A stretch of DNA of 64,000 bases. Source: Kazachstania africana CBS 2517 (taxonomy: Eukaryota > Ascomycota > Saccharomycetes > Saccharomycetales > Saccharomycetaceae). Each line of letters starts with the position of its first letter. The stretch's first letter is position 1. The translations under genes were made by a program, and so were the position numbers. The notes under the pieces are model-generated. The model searched no databases. It was not told the DNA's origin and saw only the letters and a list, made by a program, of their open reading frames with translations. The stretch is from assembly GCF_000304475.1 (NCBI RefSeq), contig NC_018946.1:434001-498000 (forward strand). The letters run 5' to 3'. Positions 9,293-18,949 of this stretch are shown here, piece by piece.

Positions 9293-10627
9293 TCATTTAG
9301 AATGGCTCAAGATAGTCTTTACCATCTCGTTACCTATCTTATTAGCCTCTGAAAACATTGGTTGGAAAAATTCTTGTGTGGTTTCAAATTGTTTCTTATA
9401 TAAATCAAAACTTTGGAATGAAACAATCGAGCTCCATTTTCTCGCTGCAACAATAAATTCTAAATCATCTCTTCTAAAAGATTTGTTATCGTACACTGCA
9501 TCAATCGTTTGGTTCAATAAATCATCATTTAAAAATAGATACTCTGTAACACCTAGAAATATTCTAAAAAGAGGTGTCGAACAAATCATATGATCGTATG
9601 GATTTATTTTCAATTTGTACCAAGAATCAACGATCGATAGTAACGAAAGGTGAGAATTTGGAACTGTCGTCTTACTAGTATTTGTCATACCATTTGATAA
9701 CGAAAATTTCTCCAAGATAGAATCATCTAATAGCAATAGACCCTTATGGTGGCCAAATACAAATTCCTTAGCCTTTTTAATTCTTTCAGTCAACTCAGGT
9801 TTCTTATCCTTGTCTAAGAAGAGAGTAAATAGTTCGGTGGCACTTGTAGCGTATTGTAAAATCTGTTGGTGCGCATGTGGATTCGTGATTGCCAATCCCG
9901 CATAGACGTGCCATTTATTTGAATAAATTCTCAATGAGATGTTAACTTTGACGTTCTCAATGCCACCGTACCATTTATTATCGTCCAACTTCCATGGATA
10001 AACTTTTAATTCAGCCCAAGCAGCCCCCATTGAAAGAAAAGCTGCATGAGTCACAGCTTGTGTGTCGGCTGTAATTCTGTCATGTTCCTGATAAGTGAGA
10101 TAGACATGCTTGCTTTTTAAGCAGGAGACTAAGGACTCAACAAATCTGAAAGAATCTGGTTTAGTCGATTTATGGTTAATTAGAACCAATGGTTGGCCCT
10201 CTGTGCTAATCTTCGGACCATGTAAAGAGTGAATCGTTATAATCTCGATGTCTTCTGGTAAATATTTCTCGAAAGCTTTGATTTCATCATTTTTACAACT
10301 TGTTTGACCCCCAACAATAGATCCAAGTTTCGTTGATGGGCCATAAAGTGAAGCAATTTTCGCAATATTAGACGTTTCAACACTATAAATGACATAATCA
10401 CTGATTCTAGAGACATAGTGACCGTTCGGTAGTACTTTGAATCGAGAATTGGAATATTTAGCCTTCACATCTTCATAAATTTCTTCTCTATCGCATGCCA
10501 CTACATTCCAACCGTTTTCTGAAAAGTTGGTGGCATATAGCAAGCCCATATCACCTAGACCTATAATACCAATGGTCTTTGTTCTCTTCCATTCATCGAT
10601 CTCAGCTTTTGATGCTACACTACTCAT
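9293..10627 (-). CDS. TYR1: Prephenate dehydrogenase (tyrosine biosynthesis)
   Basis: A 444-residue NADP-dependent prephenate dehydrogenase converting prephenate to 4-hydroxyphenylpyruvate in the tyrosine branch of the shikimate pathway, in the cytosol. The Rossmann dinucleotide loop GIIGLGDMG is at about residues 20-28 and is followed by the expected substrate domain with HSLHGPK (His important for substrate binding in the family). Length agrees with S. cerevisiae Tyr1 (452 aa). The next gene, POP7, is on the same strand 150 bp upstream. Context YBR166C. Confidence 0.97.
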   Translation of the reverse strand: MSSVASKAEIDEWKRTKTIGIIGLGDMGLLYATNFSENGWNVVACDREEIYEDVKAKYSNSRFKVLPNGHYVSRISDYVIYSVETSNIAKIASLYGPSTKLGSIVGGQTSCKNDEIKAFEKYLPEDIEIITIHSLHGPKISTEGQPLVLINHKSTKPDSFRFVESLVSCLKSKHVYLTYQEHDRITADTQAVTHAAFLSMGAAWAELKVYPWKLDDNKWYGGIENVKVNISLRIYSNKWHVYAGLAITNPHAHQQILQYATSATELFTLFLDKDKKPELTERIKKAKEFVFGHHKGLLLLDDSILEKFSLSNGMTNTSKTTVPNSHLSLLSIVDSWYKLKINPYDHMICSTPLFRIFLGVTEYLFLNDDLLNQTIDAVYDNKSFRRDDLEFIVAARKWSSIVSFQSFDLYKKQFETTQEFFQPMFSEANKIGNEMVKTILSHSK

Positions 10628-10780
10628 CCTATTGTATCACTCAACTTGGGTTCCGATTAACCATTTTGTGATTCATCATAGTAAAGGAAAAATTAGCTTC
10701 GCTTTTAAAATTGGGTTATGCTTTCTCGATGAGCTTTCATCGATTTATTCTAATAGATATACAGAATATACACATGTCGT

Positions 10781-11239
10781 CTACACATAGATCTTCACTC
10801 GCAGTCCGCTGATGGTACGTTTCTTTAAAGTCGTTTCGAGATCTTCGGTGGACACGGGACTTTCTTCGTTATCCTCTGTGGCAATCTCATCAATTACGTC
10901 GACCGAAGTTGTGATGATCTCCACCTTTCGCTGCTTCTTCGTTTGGAAATAGCAAGCTATGGATAGCGTCTTCTCTACGGCTTTCCCCATTCCCATTATC
11001 GTTATATACTTAATATTTGCCGGTTTAGGATCCTGTAATTTCTTTGAAATGCGCTTAATTGCACTAATGTACGGTGTCTTTGATTTGATATATATAGTAG
11101 ATTTTATCTCGATATGCGATGATTCCTTTACTGTAGGATACTTTCTTACCAGTTTCGTCTTCATTGTGTGGGCCGTACTGTTGCTGCTGTAGTTTCTAAC
11201 TCGGTGCTTCATCCATCGATCAATGAGTGTTCTATACAT
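10781..11239 (-). CDS. POP7: Pop7, RNase P/MRP subunit
   Basis: A 152-residue basic protein (S. cerevisiae Pop7 is 140 aa), an Alba-like subunit that pairs with Pop6 and binds the P3 helix of RNase P, RNase MRP and telomerase RNA. The core (IKSKTPYISAIKRISKKL followed by KYITIMGMGKAVEKTLSIA) shows the Alba pattern of a basic loop and a Gly-rich turn. It is divergent from PEX32, with a 143 bp shared promoter. Order TYR1-POP7-PEX32 equals YBR166C-YBR167C-YBR168W. Confidence 0.9.
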   Translation of the reverse strand: MYRTLIDRWMKHRVRNYSSNSTAHTMKTKLVRKYPTVKESSHIEIKSTIYIKSKTPYISAIKRISKKLQDPKPANIKYITIMGMGKAVEKTLSIACYFQTKKQRKVEIITTSVDVIDEIATEDNEESPVSTEDLETTLKKRTISGLRVKIYV

Positions 11240-11382
11240 CTTTCAATATGAAATTTTCATTGGTGAGGGCCCCTCCGGTCTGCAGAAATAATTAATTTAA
11301 CTAGTAGAAAAAGAGACAGACATCATCTCCAATTGATATTAGCCATCGACACAGCTGGTTATACCCCTTTGAAAGTTTTGCC

Positions 11383-12615
11383 ATGAGTTCCAGAGATGTT
11401 ATAAAAGAGACTGAGTATCATGCCAGATTTTCTATATGTGGGTCTAGAGACAGTTCGCGGATTTTAACTGGCGATGTACCTTTTGAAATAATAAAAGCTC
11501 TTTCCAATGTGTACCCGATTCTGCTCATTTTGGATAGTTGGTTGGATTGTATACTATGGACAACTGGGGATACAGCATTAAATCTCATTAATCTTCTCTT
11601 AGTGTGCATTTCTTTGAAATTTGCTGCAAGCGACACAACGGGCTCAATCTACGAAATTAGGAATCTATATATTGAATCTGCCATTTTTTTTGTCCTGAAA
11701 TTATTAAGTTTCCAATTTCTACTCATTTCATCCATTTATTATGTCAATTCTGTCCAGGTTGATTTGAATAGATTTGAATCACCAACTGTAGACGAAATAG
11801 TCTCAACAGCAGATAGTGTCGTCAACAAATTGCGGCTAATCCATTCTCAGGTAACAAATTTAATCAAAATCGAAAATTTTAAAGAGCTCATCCTTTTTTG
11901 CATTGTATTATCTCCATTGCAATGGATATTATTGCAATTTGTTCAACTTGACACATATCTGATTTTTGTCGTAGCAGCATGTTCCTTATATCATTCTAAC
12001 TGGATTCAAGTTACCATGAGAGTGATTTGGAAATGTATTTACGTCAGGATGGCGTGTTACAAACACTTGAAACGCTACATCAGTCCCAAATTGAAAAATA
12101 TTACAACGAGACAAATTTGGAAGTCAAAAATGACCGGCAGAGATGATCTTCATTCAGTTACTCTCAGAATAAAAAATACAGCTAACATTAACGACGAGTT
12201 AATCAAAACTTTATTATTAAATAGGATTGGTACTGGGGAAAGTGAAGAGTACTTGGAAAACGTTTCTGAAAAGGAATTGCTACAGGTGGAATGTAACGTC
12301 ATTGAATTCGAATTCATTGAGAATCAAAGAAAATGGGGCCCAAACGGATGGATGCCAAAGCTACTGCCATACGAAGGGACAAACTTTACTTTTAGCTCAT
12401 CAGAGAATAAGACGCTGTACAGATATAATGAAACACCTATAATATTTCAGGAATATATTCCTCCAAATTACTATTGGTTGGAAGATGACTGGACTAAGAA
12501 ATTGTGGAAATACTATGATACAAAGTGGTCATTTATTGGACTGAATGATTCTCCTGAATGTTTCACAAGATCCCGAGAGTGGAATAGAAGGGCATATTCC
12601 ATAAGAGACAATTGA
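11383..12615 (+). CDS. PEX32: Pex32, peroxisomal/ER-contact membrane protein
   Basis: A 410-residue protein (S. cerevisiae Pex32 is 413 aa) of the Pex30-Pex31-Pex32 group that controls peroxisome size and number, related to ER-peroxisome contact sites. The N-terminal half has hydrophobic segments (about residues 40-120 and 165-210) that fit the reticulon-like membrane region. The C-terminal half has a dysferlin-type pattern, with aromatic and Trp-rich motifs (ENQRKWGPNGWMP, PPNYYWLEDDW, and the final RSREWNRRA). The start is the first ATG in frame. Confidence 0.93.
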   Translation: MSSRDVIKETEYHARFSICGSRDSSRILTGDVPFEIIKALSNVYPILLILDSWLDCILWTTGDTALNLINLLLVCISLKFAASDTTGSIYEIRNLYIESAIFFVLKLLSFQFLLISSIYYVNSVQVDLNRFESPTVDEIVSTADSVVNKLRLIHSQVTNLIKIENFKELILFCIVLSPLQWILLQFVQLDTYLIFVVAACSLYHSNWIQVTMRVIWKCIYVRMACYKHLKRYISPKLKNITTRQIWKSKMTGRDDLHSVTLRIKNTANINDELIKTLLLNRIGTGESEEYLENVSEKELLQVECNVIEFEFIENQRKWGPNGWMPKLLPYEGTNFTFSSSENKTLYRYNETPIIFQEYIPPNYYWLEDDWTKKLWKYYDTKWSFIGLNDSPECFTRSREWNRRAYSIRDN

Positions 12616-13094
12616 ATGTCACCAAAAGATAAAGGTCTCTCAATTATTCTGAAAATTCTCTTTGCTTTAAACATGCCACTAATATTGCATTATCTTTATT
12701 TCAGTAGTTTCTTATCGCTTTTCATTGTTCTACTAATTAATATATATATATATATATATTCTTTCTCAATTATAAAAAAGATAACCATCTAAGCAAGTAT
12801 TATTGTTTAGGCTCTGGGGCATAGTTACTCTATTTCTATCCCTGTGAGGTGGAAGTTATGTTACGAACTTCTGTGATATCAAATTTTGTCACCAAAAGTT
12901 CTTCAGATTAAATGATATCACTTAAATCGTCCATTGCCATTAGCTCCTGCGGTAGTTAAAAAAATGTTTACACTATATTTGCTTCGTGGATTGTTTGCTC
13001 AAACTTGTGAGTACACAATACTTTTGATTATCCATATATGTTCGCTGACCTAAATATAAATAGTTAAGCATAGTATACACGAAAAAAATAAAAA
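12616..13094. other. AT-rich intergenic region, no gene seen
   Basis: Between PEX32 and tRNA-Ala. It contains a TA dinucleotide run at about 12740-12759 and no credible coding frame. It holds the PEX32 3' end. Confidence 0.6.
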
Positions 13095-13167
13095 TGGACG
13101 AGTCCGGAATCGAACCGAAGACCTCTCCCATGCTAAGGGAGCGCGCTACCAACTACGCCACACGCCC
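13095..13167 (-). tRNA. tRNA-Ala (AGC)
   Basis: A 73-nt tRNA with a complete cloverleaf; anticodon AGC in CCCTTAGCATGGG, acceptor GGGCGTG/ACTCGTCC pattern, T arm GGTTCGATTCC. No intron. A seven-T run on the minus strand at 13082-13088 is the terminator. The start of a Ty-type LTR lies about 40 bp upstream of its 5' end. Confidence 0.96.
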
Positions 13168-13206
13168 GTAATTTCAGGTTAAGGAAATGATTAATAAAAC
13201 ATTAAA

Positions 13207-13575
13207 TGACACAATCTGCACTTGAAAATCACGTGCTTCTATCGTGCAGTCCTGTCGTACAATACTATGAACGCACATCTAAGTCGAGAACGAACGAAAC
13301 CCATTTTTGGATCTCTAATATTATTTTTTATAGATTTAGGTAAAGAGGACGGGACATTAGCCCACCAAAACCCAGGGCCTAAGTACCCACTTGGCTTGTA
13401 CTAGTCATTTCATATTATTTCCGAAAAGGGGAAATATTGATTTTTAACTTTGTAGTTTGATTCTGATTTCACACTTCATTTTTTTGGCATGCTACAACTA
13501 ACTCATATATCTTATTTTTTACTCAATGTCATCGATCAGCGGCTGCATAGGAGAGGAAAAGGCTATTGTCGGTTA
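13207..13575 (+). mobile_element. 5' LTR of a decayed Ty1/copia-type element
   Basis: The 3' part (13424-13575) is clearly homologous, though diverged, to the 152 bp LTR pieces at 16353-16504 and 18950-19101. It ends exactly where a primer-binding site begins. The gag start codon (13526) lies inside the LTR, as in Ty1. The 5' boundary is tentative: TGAC at 13207 would mirror the GGTCA terminus seen in the other copies and give a 369 bp LTR. It would begin 40 bp upstream of tRNA-Ala, a normal Ty target distance. Confidence 0.65.
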
Positions 13576-16330
13576 TGGTAGCACCTGGGTGTTTCTTCCA
13601 TTTTAAATGAAGCGAAGAGCTCTAAACAAGCTCCTTTCGAGAACAATTTTGAAAATGCCCCAAATGGAGTATCGATATGTTCAAACGGACCCAAATATGC
13701 CATTTATGCAACTATTCATGATGCCTACATCAAGACATACGATGTATTGTAATCCTCACCAGGATATGCTATCATATGGCGGCACTTTCGGCTTGGAAAT
13801 CAATTTATACATTGCAAGCCAAGGTGGGCGCAATATCAATATGGTTTTCCAATTCCAGGGAAACAATTGCCGGTGTGAGTTAAATCACGCCCCCCTTCTA
13901 ATCAACTACCAGGCATTGAGTTGGCGCCTGATACAAGGTCTTAGAAAAGTTCCATTCCAATCCTATCCAGTGGCCAAATGCCGGACTGTTACAGATATCT
14001 CATTTACACAGCATAGCAGTTGTAGTGAAAGTATGGCAGACCTTACTATGATCACAACTGTAGATGAGTTTGAGACATAGTTAAGAAAATTTTGCCGTTT
14101 CTTTTAGGAACGCAATTTAGGTCACACTATCCCAGATAAAAAAGGTTGTACTACTGGGGTATTAGACCGTGAAAGGGTGTGCATTACACAGACTTTCAAT
14201 TGTTTCATACCTACTAAATACCACACCAAGTGGTTCAAAGATATGCTATGTGTCCACCACTACGAACCATCCGATGTGATTATGAATGTCCTCAGTAAGA
14301 CAGACAGAAACGAACCGGGACAAGATATTTATGATGAATAAGCGAATGTCTCTTATGATGGAAAAATTGATGTTTTCGTCTTCAAAAAAAAATTCAACTT
14401 TAGTGAGAAAGGCTGTTGAACATGATCTTATGATCCCAGAGAAGATCATCGTCAAACGAATCGTTGACAACTTGAAGAGTCAATTTACTGTCAACGCTTT
14501 CTATCATTCCCGCATGGGGGAACTTTTACTAGATGACATTTTGGCTAGGATTAATTACTTGGCTACGGAAGTCATCATCAAATGTACTCCAGCTACTTCA
14601 GCTGAAGGCGTGAACTGTGGTTATTGTGACAAGATGGGATGTACTACAAATGTATGTCCTGACATCAAACTTTTGGAAGAATCCTCTGAATCTTCGAATA
14701 AGGCTTCTAGTAAAACGGCTGCTAAGACAACAAGTAAGGCTTCCACAACCTCGAAAAAGAAGGTCGCCATCTTCAAACGAAGACTGCAGATGATGCACAG
14801 TTTCTTCGACTTAATTGTGAATTGGAGACATATCTAAACGATTATGTCATTCTCGATTCCGGGGCTGTAGTTTCAGTCGTAAAAGATTCAAAATATATAT
14901 TTTGCAAAATTACGAATCCAATTGATAAATTATTCGGCTCTGGGAGCGAGGAACTACCCGTTGAAGCTTCCCGTACTATGGCTCAACAAGCAATCACACT
15001 CAATCCGAGTGCTTACACCTAAAGCTGCTACTTATAACCTAGTCATTTGGAATGCTTTTAGGAAAAGCGGAAGTAATCACTGATACCAGCGGAAGTCGTC
15101 TTATTTACAAATCAGATGAGGTCTTGGCTCCATTAGAAATGATTGGCCCGTATATGTGCATTCACATACACCAGCTGCTGCTTCATCTCGAAAGCAAGCA
15201 GATAAAACGTAATGACAAAAATTCTACTAGCAGAGTTCACAATTTCGTGTAAAAATTCTACAAGAATTTTTACATCGTATTTTGGTCACTTAAATTTCAA
15301 GGATATTCGCAAGTGGATAGAAAAAGGCATGATTCAGAATATCACTTCCGATAACATTGACTGGAGTGGAATTGGTAAGTTTCAATGCAAGGAATATCTA
15401 GCTGGTAAGAGGCGTCGCCACAAACACAGTTTTGATCACAGTTGAAGGATCAACAGTTTTATGAACCATTTCAGTATATCCATACTGATTCGTTTGGTCC
15501 AATGTCGGGTGTATAAGCCACTACTCCTATGTACTTTATTAGTTTCGTAGATTAAAATATTTGCTTTCGATGGGCAAATTGGCCACGAACTAAAAGTGCG
15601 GAACACATTTTATTAGTGTTCCCCAAGCTGGTGACTTTTATCAGAACACAGTTCTCAACGAGAGTGCAAGCCTTTCAAATGGACCATGATTTCGAGTATA
15701 GAAATGAGTTATTATATGTTTTCTTCATTGATAAAGGTATTAAATCAATTTACAATACCGCTGCTGACTCCGCTTCAAATGGTGTAGCTGAACGTACAAA
15801 CTTGTTGTGCCTGAATTACTGTCGTACATTACTCAAGGCTATAAATTTACCAAATAATATGCCGTATTACGCAGTCGAATCAGCTACTCTTATCAGAAAT
15901 ACGATGATAAATTCAAGTATAAATGACTCGCCACAAGCCAAGGCTGGTTTGGAAGGACCCGATATAAAAACTATTCTTCCACTTGGTCAAGAGGGGGTCG
16001 TTCATAGCCATGTCACAGGTAGCAGCTAGAGCCAAGGGGTGACTTCGGATTTGCCTTGTGTCCATCTAAGGGGTATTTTAGATATCTTCTATATATGCCT
16101 TCAAAGTACAAGGTGGTCGACACTGTGAATTATGCATTTGTCAAGTACTCCCCTGCCCTTGTAAACAATCAGGCTGCTATTGTATTTGCTTCCGTACTCA
16201 GTGACTGCAACAAGTTTATTCTTGAATCAATCAGTTCTGACGAAGTTGACAATCAAACTTGATTGTACCACCCCAGCACAGGAAGGGCTATCCTCATTGG
16301 GTCGTATCACCGAGGATATACCTTCAATTC
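13526..16330 (+). pseudogene. Decayed Ty1/copia gag-protease-integrase relic
   Basis: A broken Pseudoviridae element in several frames. Gag begins in the LTR at 13526 and stops within 30 codons. Later Gag pieces (13607-14080 and 14286-14837) end in a zinc-knuckle-like CX2CX4CX4C at about 14620-14660. A protease fragment has the DSGA active-site motif (about 14847). Integrase pieces follow: a zinc-binding HLNFKDIRKW...C region (15270-15400), then YEPFQYIHTDSFGP (first catalytic Asp, about 15480), QMDHDFEY (second Asp, about 15680) and NGVAERTN (Glu, about 15790), and finally an MPSKYKVVDTVNY segment close to Ty1. Reverse transcriptase and RNase H are missing: the relic stops where the inverted repeat starts. 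It cannot move on its own. Confidence 0.9.
13576..13585 (+). promoter_or_regulatory. Primer-binding site for initiator tRNA-Met
   Basis: TGGTAGCACC directly follows the LTR. The Ty1/Ty2 site is TGGTAGCGCC, complementary to the 3' end of initiator tRNA-Met including CCA; this copy differs at one base. Confidence 0.85.
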
Positions 16331-16352
16331 ATAGATGACAGATGGCGTACAT

Positions 16353-16504
16353 TGACCGATAGAAGTCTTTTCCTCTCTTGGGGTTTTGCTAATCGATGAC
16401 ATTATAGTAATAAATAAGATCTAAGAATTAGTTATAGTATACGAAACAAAAATAAAGTGTGAAATTCGAATTAAACCATACAGTAAAAACCAATATTCGT
16501 CTAA
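16353..16504 (-). mobile_element. LTR 3' portion (R-U5-like), inverted copy
   Basis: 152 bp homologous to 13424-13575 and 18950-19101, in the opposite orientation to the Ty relic it abuts. On the minus strand it runs from the A-run junction to the terminal GGTCA and includes the gag ATG (16402-16400). No primer-binding site follows, so it is joined to foreign sequence. Confidence 0.88.
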
Positions 16505-16662
16505 TTTTTTTTTTCATTCTAAAGTCATTATTTAAACTCCATATGGGTGCTCTGTTATATCATCCGCTTGCTGTCTCCATTCTTCGTATACAGGATTTTC
16601 GGCGACAGGCGACAGCATGCCTTGGCTGATATGGAATACTGCACTGTGGTATGAAAGCCATA

Positions 16663-17370
16663 CTAGCACCCGTAAGGTGATGTGAGTCCCCCACACCCAG
16701 ATGAGTAGCAGCTCCCACTGCCGGATGCTGCTGAGGTGACCAGCCACGTCGCCGCATTGGGCCCCACGACTAAGTTGCCGATCCATGTACCACCGTGCGT
16801 CATCTTGACTGTGTACGTGTCGCACAGGTCCCTATTGCCCATGTACTTATCGAATGCATATTCAAGTGAGCCCGCAATAGTCTTAGTGAGCGCTGTAGAG
16901 CTACAGTCGCCACTGTCTGCCCAGTATTTATAGTAGACACCATTGTAACTACCAGTAACCGGCCCACACTTGTCACCATGAACATAGTCATATATGACAG
17001 TTGCTATGGACCACCACAATGATACATTTTCGTATATAACCCTGCAGACCGTCTCAGTCAAAACTTCTGACAGACATGGCACGACGTCTGTACGCTTATC
17101 AAGGTTCGTGCCACTTGAAATAACGACAGTGTAGTTATCGGTACCCGCTGGATCAGGCAAGTATACGAATAACTCTGACGAGTACGTTTGGTTGCCTGAA
17201 CTCTCTGAGTCTGTAATGGTTGAGTTCGGACTGATGTCAGTCGTGGTAAGATACTTAGCTTGGACTTCTAAGGCCTGGTCAGGTCCCGCTACTATTCCTA
17301 GGGCAGCAGTTCGTTTAGTTACCTGAAATAACGCGATAGTTAACCAGCAAATAAACGACGATAGTTTCAT
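16663..17370 (-). CDS. Killer-preprotoxin-like secreted protein, copy 1
   Basis: A 235-residue protein, identical to copy 2 at 18082-18789. The open frame reaches 17418, but the first in-frame ATG is at 17370. It begins with a hydrophobic signal peptide (about residues 3-17) and has Lys-Arg Kex2-type sites at 19-20 and 92-93. A Ser/Thr-rich, N-glycosylation-rich segment lies between them, and the 142-residue C-terminal part has eight cysteines, enough for four disulfides. This is the architecture of yeast killer preprotoxins. The C-terminal region reminded me of KHS1-type proteins, but I cannot confirm a family. The frame is intact. The gene lies in a retrotransposon-associated inverted repeat, with base composition visibly more GC-rich than its neighbours, suggesting acquired origin. 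Confidence 0.65.
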   Translation of the reverse strand: MKLSSFICWLTIALFQVTKRTAALGIVAGPDQALEVQAKYLTTTDISPNSTITDSESSGNQTYSSELFVYLPDPAGTDNYTVVISSGTNLDKRTDVVPCLSEVLTETVCRVIYENVSLWWSIATVIYDYVHGDKCGPVTGSYNGVYYKYWADSGDCSSTALTKTIAGSLEYAFDKYMGNRDLCDTYTVKMTHGGTWIGNLVVGPNAATWLVTSAASGSGSCYSSGCGGLTSPYGC

Positions 17371-17602
17371 TAATAATAAATCTACTGAAGAGGTTAAAGG
17401 CCAGTAGATTAGGTACAATGACTAAGTAAATGAAAGTAGTTAAAAGTCGTCTACGCAGGGATGTTGGCATGTGTTTACTATCTTTCTATATACAGGGCGT
17501 CCTCAATAAAAGAGGAAAAGATGTTCTCTCGATGCTAGATAATGTCTATTTATACCTTATAAATTCATGACTCTTGTCAACGACATGATGAAAATTTTTC
17601 AC

Positions 17603-17670
17603 TTGTTGCTTGTCAGTTGTAAAATGTCGCGCGATATTGCATGTTGTTGCTTGTCAGTTGTAAAATGTCG
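17603..17670 (+). repeat. Two direct copies of a 27 bp repeat at the palindrome centre
   Basis: TTGTTGCTTGTCAGTTGTAA plus AATGTCG occurs at 17603-17629 and again at 17644-17670; an inverted copy is at 17823-17849. The second direct copy has no partner of its own, so the right-arm copy could pair with either one. Confidence 0.9.
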
Positions 17671-17801
17671 TATAGCCTCTTCGTATCCATACGAGCAACG
17701 AATCTTCTTGTTGTGGTAAATCGTTGTATTTACATCTTCATAGTTATTTACCAATCCATAATATTCTCGTCTATAAATATGTGTCACAGTATTACAGACT
17801 C
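17650..17801. other. Unpaired spacer at the centre of the inverted repeat
   Basis: About 150 bp of AT-rich unique sequence separating the two divergent toxin-like genes, flanked by GCATGTTGTTG and its inverse. It lies about 280 bp upstream of each start codon, so together with the inner arms it forms the shared promoter region. No coding frame is convincing. Confidence 0.8.
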
Positions 17802-18081
17802 AACAACATGCAATATATCGCACGACATTTTACAACTGACAAGCAACAAGTGAAAAATTTTCATCATGTCGTTGACAAGAGTCATGAATTTATAAGGTAT
17901 AAATAGACATTATCTAGCATCGAGAGAACATCTTTTCCTCTTTTATTGAGGACGCCCTGTATATAGAAAGATAGTAAACACATGCCAACATCCCTGCGTA
18001 GACGACTTTTAACTACTTTCATTTACTTAGTCATTGTACCTAATCTACTGGCCTTTAACCTCTTCAGTAGATTTATTATTA

Positions 18082-18789
18082 ATGAAACTATCGTCGTTTA
18101 TTTGCTGGTTAACTATCGCGTTATTTCAGGTAACTAAACGAACTGCTGCCCTAGGAATAGTAGCGGGACCTGACCAGGCCTTAGAAGTCCAAGCTAAGTA
18201 TCTTACCACGACTGACATCAGTCCGAACTCAACCATTACAGACTCAGAGAGTTCAGGCAACCAAACGTACTCGTCAGAGTTATTCGTATACTTGCCTGAT
18301 CCAGCGGGTACCGATAACTACACTGTCGTTATTTCAAGTGGCACGAACCTTGATAAGCGTACAGACGTCGTGCCATGTCTGTCAGAAGTTTTGACTGAGA
18401 CGGTCTGCAGGGTTATATACGAAAATGTATCATTGTGGTGGTCCATAGCAACTGTCATATATGACTATGTTCATGGTGACAAGTGTGGGCCGGTTACTGG
18501 TAGTTACAATGGTGTCTACTATAAATACTGGGCAGACAGTGGCGACTGTAGCTCTACAGCGCTCACTAAGACTATTGCGGGCTCACTTGAATATGCATTC
18601 GATAAGTACATGGGCAATAGGGACCTGTGCGACACGTACACAGTCAAGATGACGCACGGTGGTACATGGATCGGCAACTTAGTCGTGGGGCCCAATGCGG
18701 CGACGTGGCTGGTCACCTCAGCAGCATCCGGCAGTGGGAGCTGCTACTCATCTGGGTGTGGGGGACTCACATCACCTTACGGGTGCTAG
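18082..18789 (+). CDS. Killer-preprotoxin-like secreted protein, copy 2
   Basis: Same 235-residue product as the gene at 16663-17370, transcribed divergently from it. I compared the coding strand line by line across most of the reading frame and saw no synonymous change either. The start is set at the ATG at 18082 because the upstream extension to 18034 has no ATG. Features: signal peptide, dibasic sites at 19-20 and 92-93, several Asn-X-Ser/Thr sites, and eight Cys in the last 142 residues ending with a C-terminal Cys. A toxin or a toxin-immunity role is inferred from architecture only. The 3' flank ends in an A12 run joined to LTR sequence, unlike any resident gene in the window. Confidence 0.65.
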   Translation: MKLSSFICWLTIALFQVTKRTAALGIVAGPDQALEVQAKYLTTTDISPNSTITDSESSGNQTYSSELFVYLPDPAGTDNYTVVISSGTNLDKRTDVVPCLSEVLTETVCRVIYENVSLWWSIATVIYDYVHGDKCGPVTGSYNGVYYKYWADSGDCSSTALTKTIAGSLEYAFDKYMGNRDLCDTYTVKMTHGGTWIGNLVVGPNAATWLVTSAASGSGSCYSSGCGGLTSPYGC

Positions 18790-18937
18790 TATGGCTTTCA
18801 TACCACAGTGCAGTATTCCATATCAGCCAAGGCATGCTGTCGCCTGTCGCCGAAAATCCTGTATACGAAGCATGGAGACAGCAAGCGGATGATATAACAG
18901 AGCACCTATATGGAGTTTAAATAATGACTTTAAAATG

Positions 18938-18949
18938 AAAAAAAAAAAA
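18938..18949 (+). other. A12 run at the junction of toxin-gene 3' region and LTR
   Basis: A dozen A residues (ten in the left arm at 16505-16514) lie exactly between the gene's 3' flank and the LTR segment, as expected for a copied poly(A) tail or A-rich RNA end. Confidence 0.8.

Larger units (their letters stand above)
16353..17649 (-). repeat. Left arm of a 2.75 kb inverted repeat
   Basis: The reverse complement of this arm matches 17802-19101. From the centre out to about 16590 I find no difference apart from two small ones next to the spacer. The outermost 240 bp carry about seven substitutions and a poly-A length difference (10 versus 12). The outer end is the exact 3' end of an LTR; the inner end is at the GCATGTTGTTG motif. 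Confidence 0.95.

Noticed and set aside
16532..16825. 97-codon frames overlapping the 3' end of each toxin-like gene (also 18627-18920)
   Set aside because: They lie on the same strand in another frame, differ between the two arms by amino-acid changes while the main gene is identical, and have no signal or motif. Treated as shadows of the duplicated gene.
17650..17801. Central spacer as a mini solo LTR (TGTTG...CAACA ends)
   Set aside because: The termini are part of the palindrome arms, the length is far below yeast LTRs and no internal match to the window's LTR is seen.
17599..17853. Short frames on both strands across the palindrome centre
   Set aside because: They arise from the 27 bp repeats and the inverted arms themselves; each is a mirror of the other.
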